Positions 46,321 to 57,680 of a DNA stretch of 64,000 bases are shown here, in pieces (within the stretch, counting starts at the first letter, position 1; the number at the start of each line of letters is the position of its first letter). Position numbers and translations under genes: made by a program. The DNA lies in the NCBI GenBank assembly GCA_012845835.1, contig JABAKD010000025.1:29209761-29273760 (forward strand), in the 5' to 3' direction. A model generated the notes under the pieces. It did not search any database and was not told where the DNA came from. It worked only from the letters and a program-made list of their open reading frames with translations. The DNA is from Undaria pinnatifida (taxonomy: Eukaryota; Sar; Phaeophyceae; Laminariales; Alariaceae).

Positions 46321-47019
46321 CCAAAATCGCTCAGAGTTCTTCCTTTTACGCTTACCATAAGAGAGGATGTCAATCCAGAAATTGAGACCGCGAAAGCGTC
46401 GACGTCTACCTCGCTAAAACCACCGCCTGCGAGACTCCACGTTGACAACACGAAATCTGACCGGGAAGCAAATTCTTCGCCGACGAATACAACTTCCACC
46501 AACGCAATCACGGGGCTCCACAGCGAGAACGGGAAGGCGTTCGCAACTACAATCATGAAGGATTCAGCACTCGGGACACGTAACAGTGAGGTCATTTCGA
46601 ACCGTTCAACTGAACAAAACACTACTAACAATCCGTTTTGCAAGAACTTCTGCGAGAACAACAAGGAATCGCCAACGATACCATCAACACGGAACAAACC
46701 TTCGGTGACACCCGGCCGGGAGACCGATTCTAAGCCATCGACTATAGATTCCAAGCACCATTCTTCGAAACACTTAGGTGGAGGTGACACGAACGATGCA
46801 GGACAGCACCGTTTCCAGCGTCGTTGATGAACCCCTTGTCATTGGACGTCGTAGAATTTGCTTCCCGGTCAGATTTGTTGTTGTCAACGTGGGGTCTCGC
46901 AGGCGATGAGTTCAGCGACATAAGAATCGACACTTTCATGCTCTCATTCTCTGGATTTGCGTCCTTTCTCTTGGTCACTGTAAAAGGCAGGAATCTAAGC
47001 GGCTTCGGACTGTGTTGTT

Positions 47020-47125
47020 TTTTTATTTAAGCTCGTCCTTACCTCCATCTCTATATCCCGGCGTCTCCCCGGCTTGAGGATAAACCCGGATAGGAAGATG
47101 AAGGTAACGACGAGCTTAAAAACAG
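47020..47125. repeat. Array junction palindrome J2
   Basis: TAAGCTCGTCCTTACCTCC faces GAAGGTAACGACGAGCTTA around about 47,073. A partial direct repeat of the right arm follows at about 47,180-47,280, which lengthens this interval by about 90 bp. Confidence 0.75.
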
Positions 47126-47916
47126 ACAGCCGCCCAGTCCAAAATCACTCAGAGTCCTTCCTTTTTTACGCTAACCAGGAGAATATACCCGGATATGGAG
47201 ATGAAGGTAACGGCGAGCTTAACAACAGACGGCCGCCCAGTTCAAAATCACTCAGAGTCCTTCCTTTCACGCTAACCAAAGGAGGAAATGCTATTCCAGA
47301 ATTGAGAGCATGGAAACCTCGACCCCTATTTGCAAAACCCACCGCCTGCGAGACCCTACGTGGACAATAAGAAATCTGATCGGGAAACAACTTCTACGCC
47401 GTCCAATGACAAAGGGTTCACAAACGATCCTTCCAACTGTGGTGTCCGAGTATTGCTGCTGTCATCTCCGCCTAAGTGCTTGTAATCTGTGTTCGATGGC
47501 TTAGAAGCGGTCTCTCGGTCGGGTGCCACCGAAGGTTTGTTCCACGATGATGCTGTGGTCGGCGATTCCTTGTTGTTCTCGCAGAGGTTCTTGCAAAGCG
47601 GATTATTAGCGGTTTGTTCAATCCAACGGTTCGAAATGACCTCACTGTTATGTATCCCGATTGCTGCATCCTTCGTGTTTGTGGTCACTAACGCCTTCCC
47701 GTTCTCGCTGTGGAGCCCCGTGATCGCGTTGGTGGAAGTTGCATTCGTCGGCGTAGAATATGCTTCCCGTCAAATTTCGTTCTTGTCAACGTGGGGTCTC
47801 GCGGGCGGTCGGTATAGCGAGATAGGAATCGACGCCTCCATCCTCTCAATGTCTACATTAGCATCCTCTCTTATGGTTAGCATGAAAAGAAGGACTCTGA
47901 GTGATTTTGGACTGTG

Positions 47917-48060
47917 GGCGGTTGTTTGTTGTCGAGCTCGCCGTTACCTCCATCTCCATGTACCGGTTCCTTCTCGAGGAGGGTCGTGACCCACCCTTCT
48001 CGAGAAGGAACTGGTACATGGAGATGGAGGTAACGGCGAGCTCGACAACAAACAGCCGCC
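47917..48060. repeat. Array junction palindrome J3
   Basis: GGCGGTTGTTTGTTGTCGAG faces CTCGACAACAAACAGCCGCC, with centre near 47,988. The central GGGTCGTGACCC is itself nearly palindromic. Repeated at J5 almost unchanged, 1,662 bp away. Confidence 0.85.
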
Positions 48061-48756
48061 CAGTCCAAAATCACTCAGAGTTCTTCATTTCACGCTAGCC
48101 ATAAGAAAGGATGTTGATCTAGAAAATGAGAGGGTGGAAGCGTCGACGTCTATCTCGCTAAACCCACCCCCAGCTAGACACCAGGTTGACAACACGATAT
48201 CTGACCGGGAAGTAAGTTCTACGCCAACAAACACAACTTCCACCAACGCAACCGCGAGGCCCCACAGCGATAACGGGAAGGCGTTAGCGACTACTAACAC
48301 GAAGGATGCAGCACTCGGTACACACAACAGTGAGGCCATTTCGAACCGTTCGACTGAACAAACCACGACTAATCCGGTCTGCAAGAACTTCTGCGAAAAC
48401 AACAAGAAAGCACCGACGACAGCATCAACGTGGAACAAACCTTCGGTGACACCCGACCGGAAAACCGATTCTAAGCCAATCGACTACAGATTCCAAGCAC
48501 CGTTCTTCGAAACGCTTAGGCGGAGGTGACGCCAACAATACTCGGACAGCACCGTTGGCAGCATCGTTGATTAACCCCTTGTCATTGAACGGCGTAGAAT
48601 TTGCCTACCGGTCAGATTTGTTGTTGTCCACGTGGGGTTTCGCCGGCGATGGGTTTAGCGAGACAAGAGTTGACGCTTCCATGCTCTCATTCTCTGGATT
48701 AGCGTCCTCTCTCTTGGTCAATGTCAAAGGCAGGGCTCTGAGCGGTTTTGAACAGT

Positions 48757-48880
48757 GCGGTTGTTTGTAGTTAAGCTCGCCGCTACCTCCATCTCTATAT
48801 CCCCGCGTCTCGCCGGCTTGAGGAGAAACCCGGATATGGAGATGGAGGTAACGGCGAGCTTAAACAACAGACAGCCGCCC
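48757..48880. repeat. Array junction palindrome J4
   Basis: TTAAGCTCGCCGCTACCTCC faces GGAGGTAACGGCGAGCTTAA, with centre near 48,817. The spacer contains CCCGCGTCTCGCCGGCTTGAG. Confidence 0.8.
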
Positions 48881-49578
48881 AGTCCAAAATCGCCCAGAGG
48901 CCTTCCTGTCACGCTAACCAAAAAAAGGGATACTAATCTTGAAATTGAGAGCATGAAAGCGTCGACTCCTGTCTCGCCAATCCCACCGCCTGCGAGACCC
49001 CGCGTGGACAATAAGAAATCTGATCGGAAAGCAAATTCTACGCCGTCCAATGACAAGGGATTCTCGAACGATCCTGCCAACCGTGGTGTCCGAGTATTAT
49101 TGCTGCAGTCATCACCGCCTAAATGTTTCGAAGAACGGTGCTTGGAATCCGTAGTCGATTGTATAGAAGCGGTCTCTCAGTCAGGTGTCACCGAAGGTTT
49201 GTTCTACGATGATGCTGTCGTTGGTGATTCGTTTTTGTTCTCGCAGAAGTTCTTACATAACAGATTGTTAGCGGTTTGTTCAATCCAACGGTTCGAAATG
49301 ACCTCACTGTTATGTATCCCGAGTGCTGCATCCTTCGTGTTTGTGGTCGCTAACGCCTTCCCGTTCTCGCTGTGGAGCCCCGCGATTGCGTTGGTGGAAG
49401 TTGCATTCGTCGGCGTAGAATATGCTTCCCGTCAAATTTCGTTCTTGTCAACGTGGGGTCTCGCGGGCGGTCGGTATAGCGAGATAGGAATCGACGCCTC
49501 CATCCTCTCAATTTCTACATTCGCATCCTCTCTTATGGTTAGCATGAAAAGAAGGACTCTGAGTGATTTTGGACTGTG

Positions 49579-49722
49579 GGCGGTTGTTTGTTGTCGAGCT
49601 CGCCGTTACCTCCATCTCCATGTACCGGTTCCTTCTCGAGGAGGGTCGTGACCCACCCTTCTCGAGAAGGAATTGGTACATGGAGATGGAGGTAACGGCG
49701 AGCTCGACAACAAACAGCCGCC
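49579..49722. repeat. Array junction palindrome J5
   Basis: Centre near 49,650. This junction and its right flank to about 50,200 differ from J3 (47,917 to 48,540) by only a handful of bases, marking a recent 1,662-bp duplication. Confidence 0.85.
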
Positions 49723-50417
49723 CAGTCCAAAATCACTCAGAGTTCTTCATTTCACGCTAGCCATAAGAAAGGATGTTGATCTAGAAAATGAGAGGGTGGA
49801 AGCGTCGACGTCTATCTCGCTAAACCCACCCCCAGCTAGACACCAGGTTGACAACACGATATCTGACCGGGAAGTAAGTTCTACGCCAACAAACACAACT
49901 TCCACCAACGCAACCGCGAGGCCCCACAGCGAGAACGGGAAGGCGTTAGCGACTACTAACACGTAGGATGCAGCACTCGGGACACACAACAGTGAGGCCA
50001 TTTCGAACCGTTCGACTGAACAAACCACGACTAATCCGGTCTGCAAGAACTTCTGCGAAAACAACAAGAAAGCACCGACGACAGCATCAACGTGGAACAA
50101 ACCTTCGGTGACACCCGACCGGAAAACCGATTCTAAGCCAATCGACTACAGATTCCAAGCACCGTTCTTCGAAACGCTTAGGCGGAGGTGACGCCAACAA
50201 TACTCGGACAGCACCGTTGGCAGCATCGTTGATTAACCCCTTGTCATTGAACGGCGTAGAATTTGCCTACCGGTCAGATTTGTTGTTGTCCACGTGGGGT
50301 CTTGCCGGCGATGGGTTTAGCGAGACAAGAGTTGACGCTTCCATGCTCTCATTCTCTGGATTAGCGTCCTCTCTCTTGGTCAATGTAAAAGACAGGGCTC
50401 TGAGCGGTTTTGGACTG

Positions 50418-50541
50418 GGCGGTTGTTTGTAACTAAGCTCGCCGCTACCTCCATCTCTATATCCCCGCGTCTCGCCGGCTTGAGGAGAAACCCGGATATG
50501 GAGATGGAGGTAACGGCGAGCTTAAACAACAGACAGCCGCC
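50418..50541. repeat. Array junction palindrome J6
   Basis: Centre near 50,480. Close copy of J4, 1,662 bp downstream of it, with a few substitutions in the left arm. Confidence 0.8.
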
Positions 50542-50991
50542 CAGTCCAAAATCGCCCAGAGGCCTTCCTGTCACGCTAACCAAAAAAAGGGATACTAATC
50601 TTGAAATTGAGAGCATGAAAGCGTCGACTCCTGTCTCGCCAATCCCACCGCCTGCGAGACCCCGCGTGGACAATAAGAAATCTGATCGGAAAGCAAATTC
50701 TACGCCGTCCAATGACAAGGGATTCTCGAACGATCCTGCCAACCGTGGTGTCCGAGTATTATTGCTGCAGTCATCACCGCCTAAATGTTTCGAAGAACGG
50801 TGCTTGGAATCCGTAGTCGATTGTATAGAAGCGGTCTCTCGGTCAGGTGTCACCGAAGGTTTGTTCTACAATGATGCTGTCGTCGGCGATTTCCTATTGT
50901 TTTCGAGGGAGTTCTGCAGAACGGATTAGCAGTGGTTTGTTCAATCGAACAGTTCAAAATGACCTCACTGTTATGTGTCCCGAGTGCTGCA

Positions 50992-51256
50992 CAGACCCGC
51001 TAGTAACAACACATAAAAAAAACATTCTGTCATAATTAATCAGGGAGTATATGGAGAGGGAGGGAGCCATCCCACGAAATGCGCAAGTCACGCTCTATAG
51101 AGCTCTGCTCAGCTCTTGGAAATCACGCAGGAATTCTAGCGTTTGCGAGACCGCGCACAGCACGAAAGCAAAACGGAGCGGCTAGCAGCACCATGAGCGC
51201 TGTTGTTCGGGGACCCCCCTCCTGATGTTGTACCAATAAATGTAAATTATAATGCA
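50992..51256. mobile_element. 265-bp insertion within one array unit
   Basis: Other X copies read GTGCTGCATCCTTCGTG. Here the same sequence is split after GTGCTGCA and resumes at TGCATACTTCGTG, with 261 bp of unrelated DNA plus a repeated TGCA between. TGCA at 50,988-50,991 and 51,253-51,256 looks like a 4-bp target-site duplication. The inserted DNA has an A8 run near its left end, no clear terminal inverted repeats and no coding frame. It explains why this interval is 1,093 bp rather than about 830. Confidence 0.7.
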
Positions 51257-51501
51257 TACTTCGTGATTGTAGTCGCTAACGCCTTCCCGTTCTCGCTGTG
51301 GGGCCTCGTGATTGCGTTGGCGGATGTTGCATTCGTCGGCGTAGAATTTGCTTCCCGGTCAGATTTCGTGTTGTCAACGCAGGGTCTCGCGGGCGGTGGG
51401 TCTAGCGAGGTAGGAACCGACGCTACCATGCTCTCAATTGCTACATGAGCATCCTCTCTTTCGGGTATGGTGAAGAGAGGCCTCTGAGTGATTTTGAACT
51501 G

Positions 51502-51642
51502 GGCGGTTCTTAGTTGTCGAGCTGGTCGTTCCATTCATCTCCATATACGGGTTCCTTCTCAAGAAGGGTCGACCACCCTTCTCGAGAAGGAACCCGTATA
51601 TGGCGATGGAGGTAACGGCGATCTCGACAACGAACAGCCGCC
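51502..51642. repeat. Array junction palindrome J7
   Basis: Centre near 51,572. The innermost arms GGGTTCCTTCTCAAGAAGGG and ACCCTTCTCGAGAAGGAACC give a strong hairpin round a GTCGACC core. Confidence 0.8.
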
Positions 51643-52332
51643 CAGTCCGAAATCGCTCAGAGTTCTTCTTTTCACGCTAACCATAAGAAAGGATGTTAAT
51701 CTAGAAATTGAGAGCTTGGAAGCGTCGACGTCTATCTCGCTAAACCCACCGCCGGCGAGACCCCACGTTGACAACACGATATCTGACCGGGAAGCAAATT
51801 CTACGCCGACGAATGCAACTTCCACCAACGCAATCACGGGGCCCCGCAGCGAGAACGGGAAGGTGTTAGCGACCACAAACACGTAGGATGCAGAACTCGG
51901 GACACATAACAGTGAGGCCATCTCGAAGCATTCGACTTGACAAACCACTGCTACTAATCCCGTCTGCAAGAACTTCTGCGAACACAACAAGAAAGCACCG
52001 ACGACAGCATCAACGTGGAACAAACCTTCGGTGACACCCGACCGGGAGACCGATTCTACGCCATCGGCTACAGATTCCAAGCACCGTTCTTCGAAACGCT
52101 TAGGCGGAGGTGACGCCAACAATACTCGGACAGCACCGTTGGCAGCATCGTTGATTAACCCCTTGTCATTGGAAGGCGTAGAATGTGCTTCCCGGTCAGA
52201 TTTGTTGTTGTCCACGTGGGGTTTCGCCGGCGGTAGGTTTAGCGAGATAAGAGCCGTCGATTCCATGCTTCAGTTATGGGTTGGCAACCTTTGGTTACCG
52301 TGAAAGGCGGGACTCTGAGCGGTTTTGGGCTG

Positions 52333-52473
52333 GGCGACTTTTGGTGTTAAGCTCGCCGTTGCCTTCATCTCCATACACAGGTTCCTTCTCAAGCAAGGAA
52401 GATCTACCCTTCTCCAGAAGGAGCCCGGATATGGAGATGAAGGTAACGGCCAGCAAGACAACCAACAGCCGCC
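52333..52473. repeat. Array junction palindrome J8
   Basis: Centre near 52,403. More diverged than J3 to J6 (for example GCTCGCCGTTGCCTTCATC against GATGAAGGTAACGGCCAGC), so an older junction. Confidence 0.7.
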
Positions 52474-53168
52474 CGGTCCAAAATCACTCAGAATTCTTCC
52501 GTTCATGGTAACCATAAGAGAGGATACTAATCCAGATATTGAGAGCATGGAACGCCGGCTTCTGTCTCGCTAAACCCACCGCCTGCGAGACCCCACGTTG
52601 GCAAGAAGAAATCTGACCCGGAAGACGATTCCTCGCCGTCGAATGACAAGGGGTTCACAAGCGATCCTGCAAACCTTGCTGTCCGAGTATTGCTGCTGTC
52701 ATCTCCGCCAAAGCGTTTCGAAGAACGGCGCTTGGAATCTGCAGCCGATGGCTCAGAAGAGGTCTCCCGGTCGGTGTCACCGAGGGTTTGTTCCATGTTG
52801 ATGGTATCGTTGGCGATTCCTTGTTGTTCTCGCAGAAGTTCTGGCAGACCGGATTATTTGTGGGGGTTTGTTCAGTCGAACGGTTCGAAATGACCTCACT
52901 GTTATGTGTCCCGAGTGCTGCATCCTTCGTGGTTGTGGTCGCGAACGCATTCCCGTTCTCGCTGTGGGGCCTCGTGATTGCGTTGGTGGAAGATGTATTC
53001 GTCGACGTAGAATTGGCTTCCCGGTCAGATTTCATGTTATCAACGTGGGGTCTTGCAGGCGATGTGTTTAGCGAGATAGACGTCGACGCTTCCGCGCTCT
53101 CAATTTCTGGATTTGCCACCTCTCTTATGTTTTGCGTGAAAGAAAGATCTCTGAGCGATTTTGGACTG

Positions 53169-53310
53169 GGCGGTTGTTTGTTGTCGAGCTGGCCGTTACC
53201 TCCATCTCCATGTACCGGTTCGTTCTCGAGAAGGGAAGATCTCTCCTGCTTGAGAAGGAACCCGTATATGGCGATGGAGGTAACGGCCAGCTCGACAACC
53301 AACAACCGTC
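53169..53310. repeat. Array junction palindrome J9
   Basis: Centre near 53,240. TTGTTGTCGAGCTGGCCGTT faces AACGGCCAGCTCGACAACCA, with the spacer near CGAGAAGGGAAGATCTCTCC. Confidence 0.8.
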
Positions 53311-54007
53311 CAGTGCCAAACCACTCAGAGTTCTTCCTTTCACGCTAACCATAAGAGAGGATGCTAATCCAGAAATTGAGAGCATGGAAGCATCGATTCC
53401 TATCTCGCTAAACCCACCGCCTGCGAAACCCCACGTTGACAACACGAAATCTGACCGGGAAGCAAGTTCTACGTCGACGAATGCAACTTTCACCAACGCA
53501 ATCACGAGGCCCCACAGCGAGAACGGGAAGGCGTTAGCGACTACAATCACGAAGGATGCAGCACTCGGGACACATAACAGTGAGGTCATTTCGAACCGTT
53601 GAACTGAACAAACCACGACTAATAATCCCGTCTGCAAGAACTTCTGCGAGAACAACAAGGAATCGTCGACCACAGCATCAACATGGAAGAAACCTTCCGT
53701 GATACCCGACCGGAAAACCGCGTCCAAGCCATCGGCTACATATTCCAAGCACCGTTCTTCGAAACGCTTAGGCGGAGGTGACGCCAACAATACTCGGACA
53801 GCACCGTTGGCAGCATCGTTGATTAACCCCTTGTCATTGGAAGGCGTAGAATTTGCTTCGCGGTCAGATTTCTTGCGGTCAACGTGGGGTTTCGCAGGCG
53901 ATGGATTTAGCGAGACAAGAGTCGACGCTTTCATGCTCTTATTCTCTGGATTAGCGTCCCCTCTCTTGGTCAATGTAAAATGCGGGACTCTGAGCGGTTT
54001 CGGACTG

Positions 54008-54130
54008 GGCGGTTGTTTATCATTAAGCTCGCCGTTACCTTCATCTCTATATCCCCGCGTCTTCTTTGCTTGAAAAGAAACCCGGATATGGAGATGGAGG
54101 CAACGGCGAGGTTAACAACGAACACCCGCC
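54008..54130. repeat. Array junction palindrome J10
   Basis: Centre near 54,069, in the Y-Y type with a CCCGCGTCTTCTTTGCTTG spacer. The final array interval runs from here to a half-junction at about 54,850, where the gene's N-terminal side resumes. Confidence 0.75.
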
Positions 54131-54894
54131 CAGTCCAAAATCGCTCAGAGTCCTTCCTGTCACGCCAACCAAGAGAGGGGATGTTAATCCAGAAATTGAG
54201 AGCATGGAAGCGTCGACTCCTGTCTCGCTAAACCCACCGCCTGCGACACCCCACGTGGACAGCAAGAAATCTGATCGGGAAACAACTTCTACGCCGTCCA
54301 ATGACAAGGGGTTCACAAACGATCCTGCAAGCCGTACGGTCCTAGTATTGTTGCAGTCATCAACAAATAAGTGCTTCGAAGAACGGTGTAAATGGCTTCG
54401 AAGCGGTCTCCCGGTCGGGTGTCACCGAAGGCTTGTTCCATGTTGATGCTGCCGTCGGCGATTCCTTGTTGTTGTCACAGAGGTTGTTGCAGAACAAATG
54501 TGTACTAGTCTGTTGAGTCGAACGTTTCGAACGGATTCATTGTTAGGTGTCCCGAGTGCTGCATCCTTCGTGTTTGTAGTCGCTAACGCCTTCCCGTTCT
54601 CGCTGTGGGGTCCCGTGATTGCGTTGGCGGAAGTTGCATTCGTCGGCGTAGAATTTGCTTCCCGGTCAGATATCGTGTCAACGTGCGGTCTCGCAAGGGG
54701 TGGGTTGAGCGGGATAGACGTCAACGCTTTCGCGATCTCAATTTCTGAATTAGCATCCTCTCTTTCGGTTACGGTGAAAGGCAGGACTCTGAGCGATTTT
54801 GGACTGGGCGGCTGTTTGTTGCTAAGCTTGCCGTTACCTCAATCTCGACATCCGAGTTTCTTCTCAAGCAGAGTAGGTGCGGTCGCGGTCGACC

Positions 54895-54970
54895 CTTCTT
54901 GGCCAGGACCCCTGGGGACAACCGACCGGTTTCTGCTCCTGTTCAATCGAGCAGGCCCAGAAACCAACTT
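54895..54970 (-). pseudogene. Relic of the segment B paralogue, N-terminal side of the array
   Basis: The minus strand encodes P-A-R-L-N-R-S-R-N-R-S-V-V-P-R-G-P-G-Q-E, matching residues 357-376 of the segment A protein. Upstream of this the match stops abruptly and resumes only at DNA that lies 5' of the segment A start codon, so the region encoding residues 1-350, including the PP1-docking motif, is absent. Downstream, an in-frame TGA and the array follow. Confidence 0.7.
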
Positions 54971-55185
54971 GCCCGGTGGCTACTCTTGGAAGAATGGGGG
55001 GTGTTGTAGCCCCGTGTGGTAGGTGGGGTGGTGTAGTCGCGCGTTCTGGAAATTAGGAAACGGTGAAGGTGTGCGTGGCCATTATTCGGTGGTGGGGAAA
55101 CAGAAGATACCGCATCCACGTCTACTGTAGAAAAGGGGAAGGTGGGAAGATCTGGCCGCGTTTTGGAGGTGCGGAAATGGTAACG

Positions 55186-55290
55186 GTGCACGTAGGCATC
55201 ACGTCTGGAAGAGGGGGGAAAGTGCCACGCTCGATGAGAGAGAAGGGGAGCCTGGTGTTGATACCTGGTCGCATGCGACAGCCAAAACGG
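55186..55290 (+). mobile_element. tRNA-related repeat (S2 family), copy in segment B
   Basis: Partner of 22,576-22,672 inside the duplication: GTAACGGTGCACGTAGGCAT, GGGGAAAGTGCCACGCTCGATGAGAGAG and GCCTGGTGTTGATACC. It was therefore present before the segments duplicated. Confidence 0.5.
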
Positions 55291-55910
55291 AGGTAGTACC
55301 GTGTGGAGGCTTGAAGCGATTGGAAATGGGTGCTGTTTCTCGTGATAACTGATTGTGCGATCCGCGATTGTCAGCGGGCTAATGTGCGCAGTACTTGCTT
55401 CTTGTTGTTCTTCTCGGTTGGGACATACACGTGCGCTTCGTTTCGTTTCTTTTTGGGGGGTGGGGCGCATGCATCCAAGTATTGTCATTATGACTGTGTT
55501 TGCCATCGGATAATGTGCAGCATGCTTCAATATCGATTACCCATACACATTCCCGAAAGAAAGTAGATGATAACCAAGGGAAACGCATGAAGCAGGAAAC
55601 CCATGCACAACCTCTCCTCCTTCATGTAACTACTGCCGTTGTTATTGTATTATATTATGTGTATTATTCCATTTACCGTTTGACAATATTGTGTAGCCCT
55701 TCTTCCAATCATCATGCCATCCATGCATCCACATACAAAAAGCAAATCCATAATATAATGACGTATTGTTGTTATCGTCTTGCTCGCCATCCGACAACGT
55801 GCTGCAAGAGCTTCAATGCCGACCTCTCCAAAAATTTTCACACGCCGGACGGAAAGTCGAACCCCACTTGATAATCTAGGTCTAGATCTTTCAGGAAAAT
55901 CTTTATGGCC

Positions 55911-57020
55911 TACGAGTAGCTCATGTAACCGAGTGAGAGCCGTGGTATAATATCACAATATCGCCCACCCGTAGAGATGTCAGTCGACACGACCTAAGTC
56001 ACCAACCAATTATTCGCCGCACTAAATGTTAGTCGTTTCCTGGAGGTGCCGACTATTCGACTTATTGGGTTTCCAAACTTGTAGGATGGTTTTTCAATGC
56101 GGGACGCATTTTTCTTTTTAATTGCGACATTACGCTAAATGCGACATTACGCACTGCCAAGCAAGGGGTGCAAAAAGTAATCATGTTTGAGCGCAGAGAA
56201 AGAGCGACGGATACCAAGAAGCACGCACACTCCCGTTTTTCATAGCTGTTCGTGCAACGGCAACAATATACACTACTCGTCGTGTATCGGCGGCAGCAGC
56301 AGCAGCAGAATATACAACAGCAACCGCACTGCACGTACGTATAAATGCAACAGCAAGCGGCAGCGGCGGGAGTACAGCGACAAACGGCAAGCCGTAGAAG
56401 TACAGCATGCATACATATACTATATCTGTAATATATGATGCTGCGTTTTGCGCAGCAAGCAGCATCCAGGAACCGAAAACCTAGTCCTTCGCAGTAGATA
56501 GACACGCATCCGAGAGCTATTTCAGTTATGTCGACATCCATACAACAAGCAGGAAAACGATTATAACAAGAAGTGCATGCCGCGGTTCGAACTCCGGCGG
56601 TCAGGTTCGCAGCAAAACAAAAGGGGAAAAAATGTGTAGTGCCCAAAAGAGAACAGAGAGCGAAGGGCATGCTGGGATTCTTGGATCTGTTTGATGATGA
56701 AGGTGCTGCTACCTAGTATCAATACTTGGAGGTGCTGCTACCTAGTATCAATACTCGTTCGTAACCGCAGCAGCAGCCGTCGCACAACTCTTATGCGCGT
56801 ATAATTTCAACAACAATACCAGCAGCGGCAGCACGAGCAGTTCGACTACGTAACGGCAAGCGGTATCCGGTAAAACATGCATAATCATATTGTCACTTTG
56901 ACACGGTGAGTACAGGAGGAAAAATATAAGGGAAAAAAAATAAGCCAAAACGTGAAATAGTATCGGATACACACCGAGAGGCTGGACCCCAAAGGGAAGA
57001 GGGCAAAAACAAACTGAAGA
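55911..57020. other. Gene-free stretch with a 29-bp tandem duplication
   Basis: 56,701-56,729 is repeated at 56,730-56,758 (AGGTGCTGCTACCTAGTATC and following). CAG trinucleotides near 56,289-56,308 give a Cys-rich minus-strand frame of 202 codons that I regard as an artefact. A GGTTCGAACTCC phrase near 56,583 resembles a B box but has no A box at the right distance. Confidence 0.45.
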
Positions 57021-57092
57021 AACGAACACCACGAGTTTCGAACCCGCAGCTCGTGATAAGTAACGTTCAGGGCTACCCGTCGAGCTACTGCC
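57021..57092 (-). other. tRNA-like relic with A and B boxes
   Basis: On the minus strand there is TAGCTCGACGGG (57,087-57,076), an acceptable A box, and GGGTTCGAAACTC (57,045-57,033), a good B box with a 5-bp T stem, 30 bp apart. A cloverleaf cannot be completed: the acceptor and anticodon stems do not pair. It is a tRNA pseudogene or the head of another tRNA-derived retroposon. Confidence 0.55.
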
Positions 57093-57394
57093 ACAATGAC
57101 TGATACGTTGAAAGTATTTTCGTAGTTTATACCTTCGACTATGCACTTGATATTCCGGAACATAAATTTGGCCTAAAACGTGATTTTGCGGCGACGGTCA
57201 CGGCGCAAATCGAGACGGCCGAGGCCACCCCCGGCAGAGTCAGGAGGGGGGAGCATGGTGAGGCACGTCCAGGAAACAGCGCTCCGAGAGGTGTACCTCA
57301 GCTCGAATCACCTCGAAGACGGCTCAAAACCTGGTCTAAATGTGACCCTTTAGCTGCTCTCGTGCAGCCTCTGGATAATCCTCCATGTATGCAT

Positions 57395-57680
57395 AAGAGC
57401 AAGGCTACGGCAGGCGGTACCCCAACTTTTTCACCACCTTACCTGGTGTTCAGCAGTCGCATGAATGAGTCTCTACCTCGCTGATCAAAACACGTTAGGT
57501 GGTTAGTTTGGCACAACGTAGCTAACCATCCCATTAGGGACTCATGTCGAAAAATCAATACATCGCAAAAGCCTATGACCGCAAGGAACAGGGAGGTGTC
57601 ACTCGCGCGAGTGACCCCGAGCCATTGCGAAAAAAAAGGGGGGGGGATCCCCCGACCGTAGCTGTGGTCGACAGAGGTAT
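57395..57680. mobile_element. TIR miniature element M2, copy 2 (diverged)
   Basis: The left end AAGGCTACGGCAGGCGGTACCCC and the right end (reverse) TGTCGACCACAGCTACGGTC match the ends of 33,329-33,605. The interior shares GTCACTCGCGCGAGTGAC with a flanking CCTTTGTTCC/CCTCCCTGTTCC, and a GTTTGGCAC/GTTTTGGCGC block. The terminal inverted repeats are more decayed than in copy 1. Confidence 0.65.

Larger units (their letters stand above)
45640..54850. repeat. Array of alternating inverted units (about 830 bp; 1.66-kb higher-order repeat)
   Basis: The unit has two parts. X (about 580 bp) encodes, in its sense frame, P-P-S-P-K-S-L-R-V-L, then D-N-T-K-S-D-R-E-A-N-S-T-P, then N-P-F/V-C-K-N-F-C-E-N-N, then D-S-K-H-R-S-S-K-H-L-G-G-G-D. 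Y (about 250 bp) is an inverted copy of the first third of X. Order: X-, then five times [X+ Y- Y+ X-]. Palindrome centres fall near 46,245, 47,073, 47,988, 48,817, 49,650, 50,480, 51,572, 52,403, 53,240 and 54,069. Spacings are 825-837 bp except two explained by a roughly 100-bp partial duplication (47,180) and a 265-bp insertion (50,992). Sense frames stay open for 150-220 codons in several X copies. The A protein residues flanking the array (R-S-V-I-P-R-G and S-K-P-S-T-T-D-S-K) show it grew inside the gene. Confidence 0.85.
42815..55910. repeat. Segmental duplication, segment B (expanded)
   Basis: Same-orientation partner of 18,515-23,300. It is 13.1 kb rather than 4.8 kb because of three changes visible against segment A: insertion of the (GATGGT)n element at about 45,088-45,440; growth of the inverted-unit array at 45,640-54,850; and loss, relative to A, of about 1 kb matching A 21,430-22,480, which encodes the Gly-rich and PP1-docking half of the protein. 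Gain of that kilobase in A is the alternative. Confidence 0.85.

Noticed and set aside
48755-49651. 298-codon plus-strand frame and similar 180-280-codon frames in the array
   Set aside because: They run through a junction and join sense Y to antisense X; their length follows from the low stop content of the repeat, not from a distinct gene.
56062-56670. 202-codon Cys-rich minus-strand frame
   Set aside because: The Cys runs come from CAG/GCA trinucleotides read in reverse; spacing is irregular and there is no domain. I do not regard it as a Cys-rich secreted protein.
57021-57092. Functional tRNA gene on the minus strand
   Set aside because: A and B boxes are good, but the acceptor and anticodon stems do not pair, so it is listed as a tRNA-like relic only.
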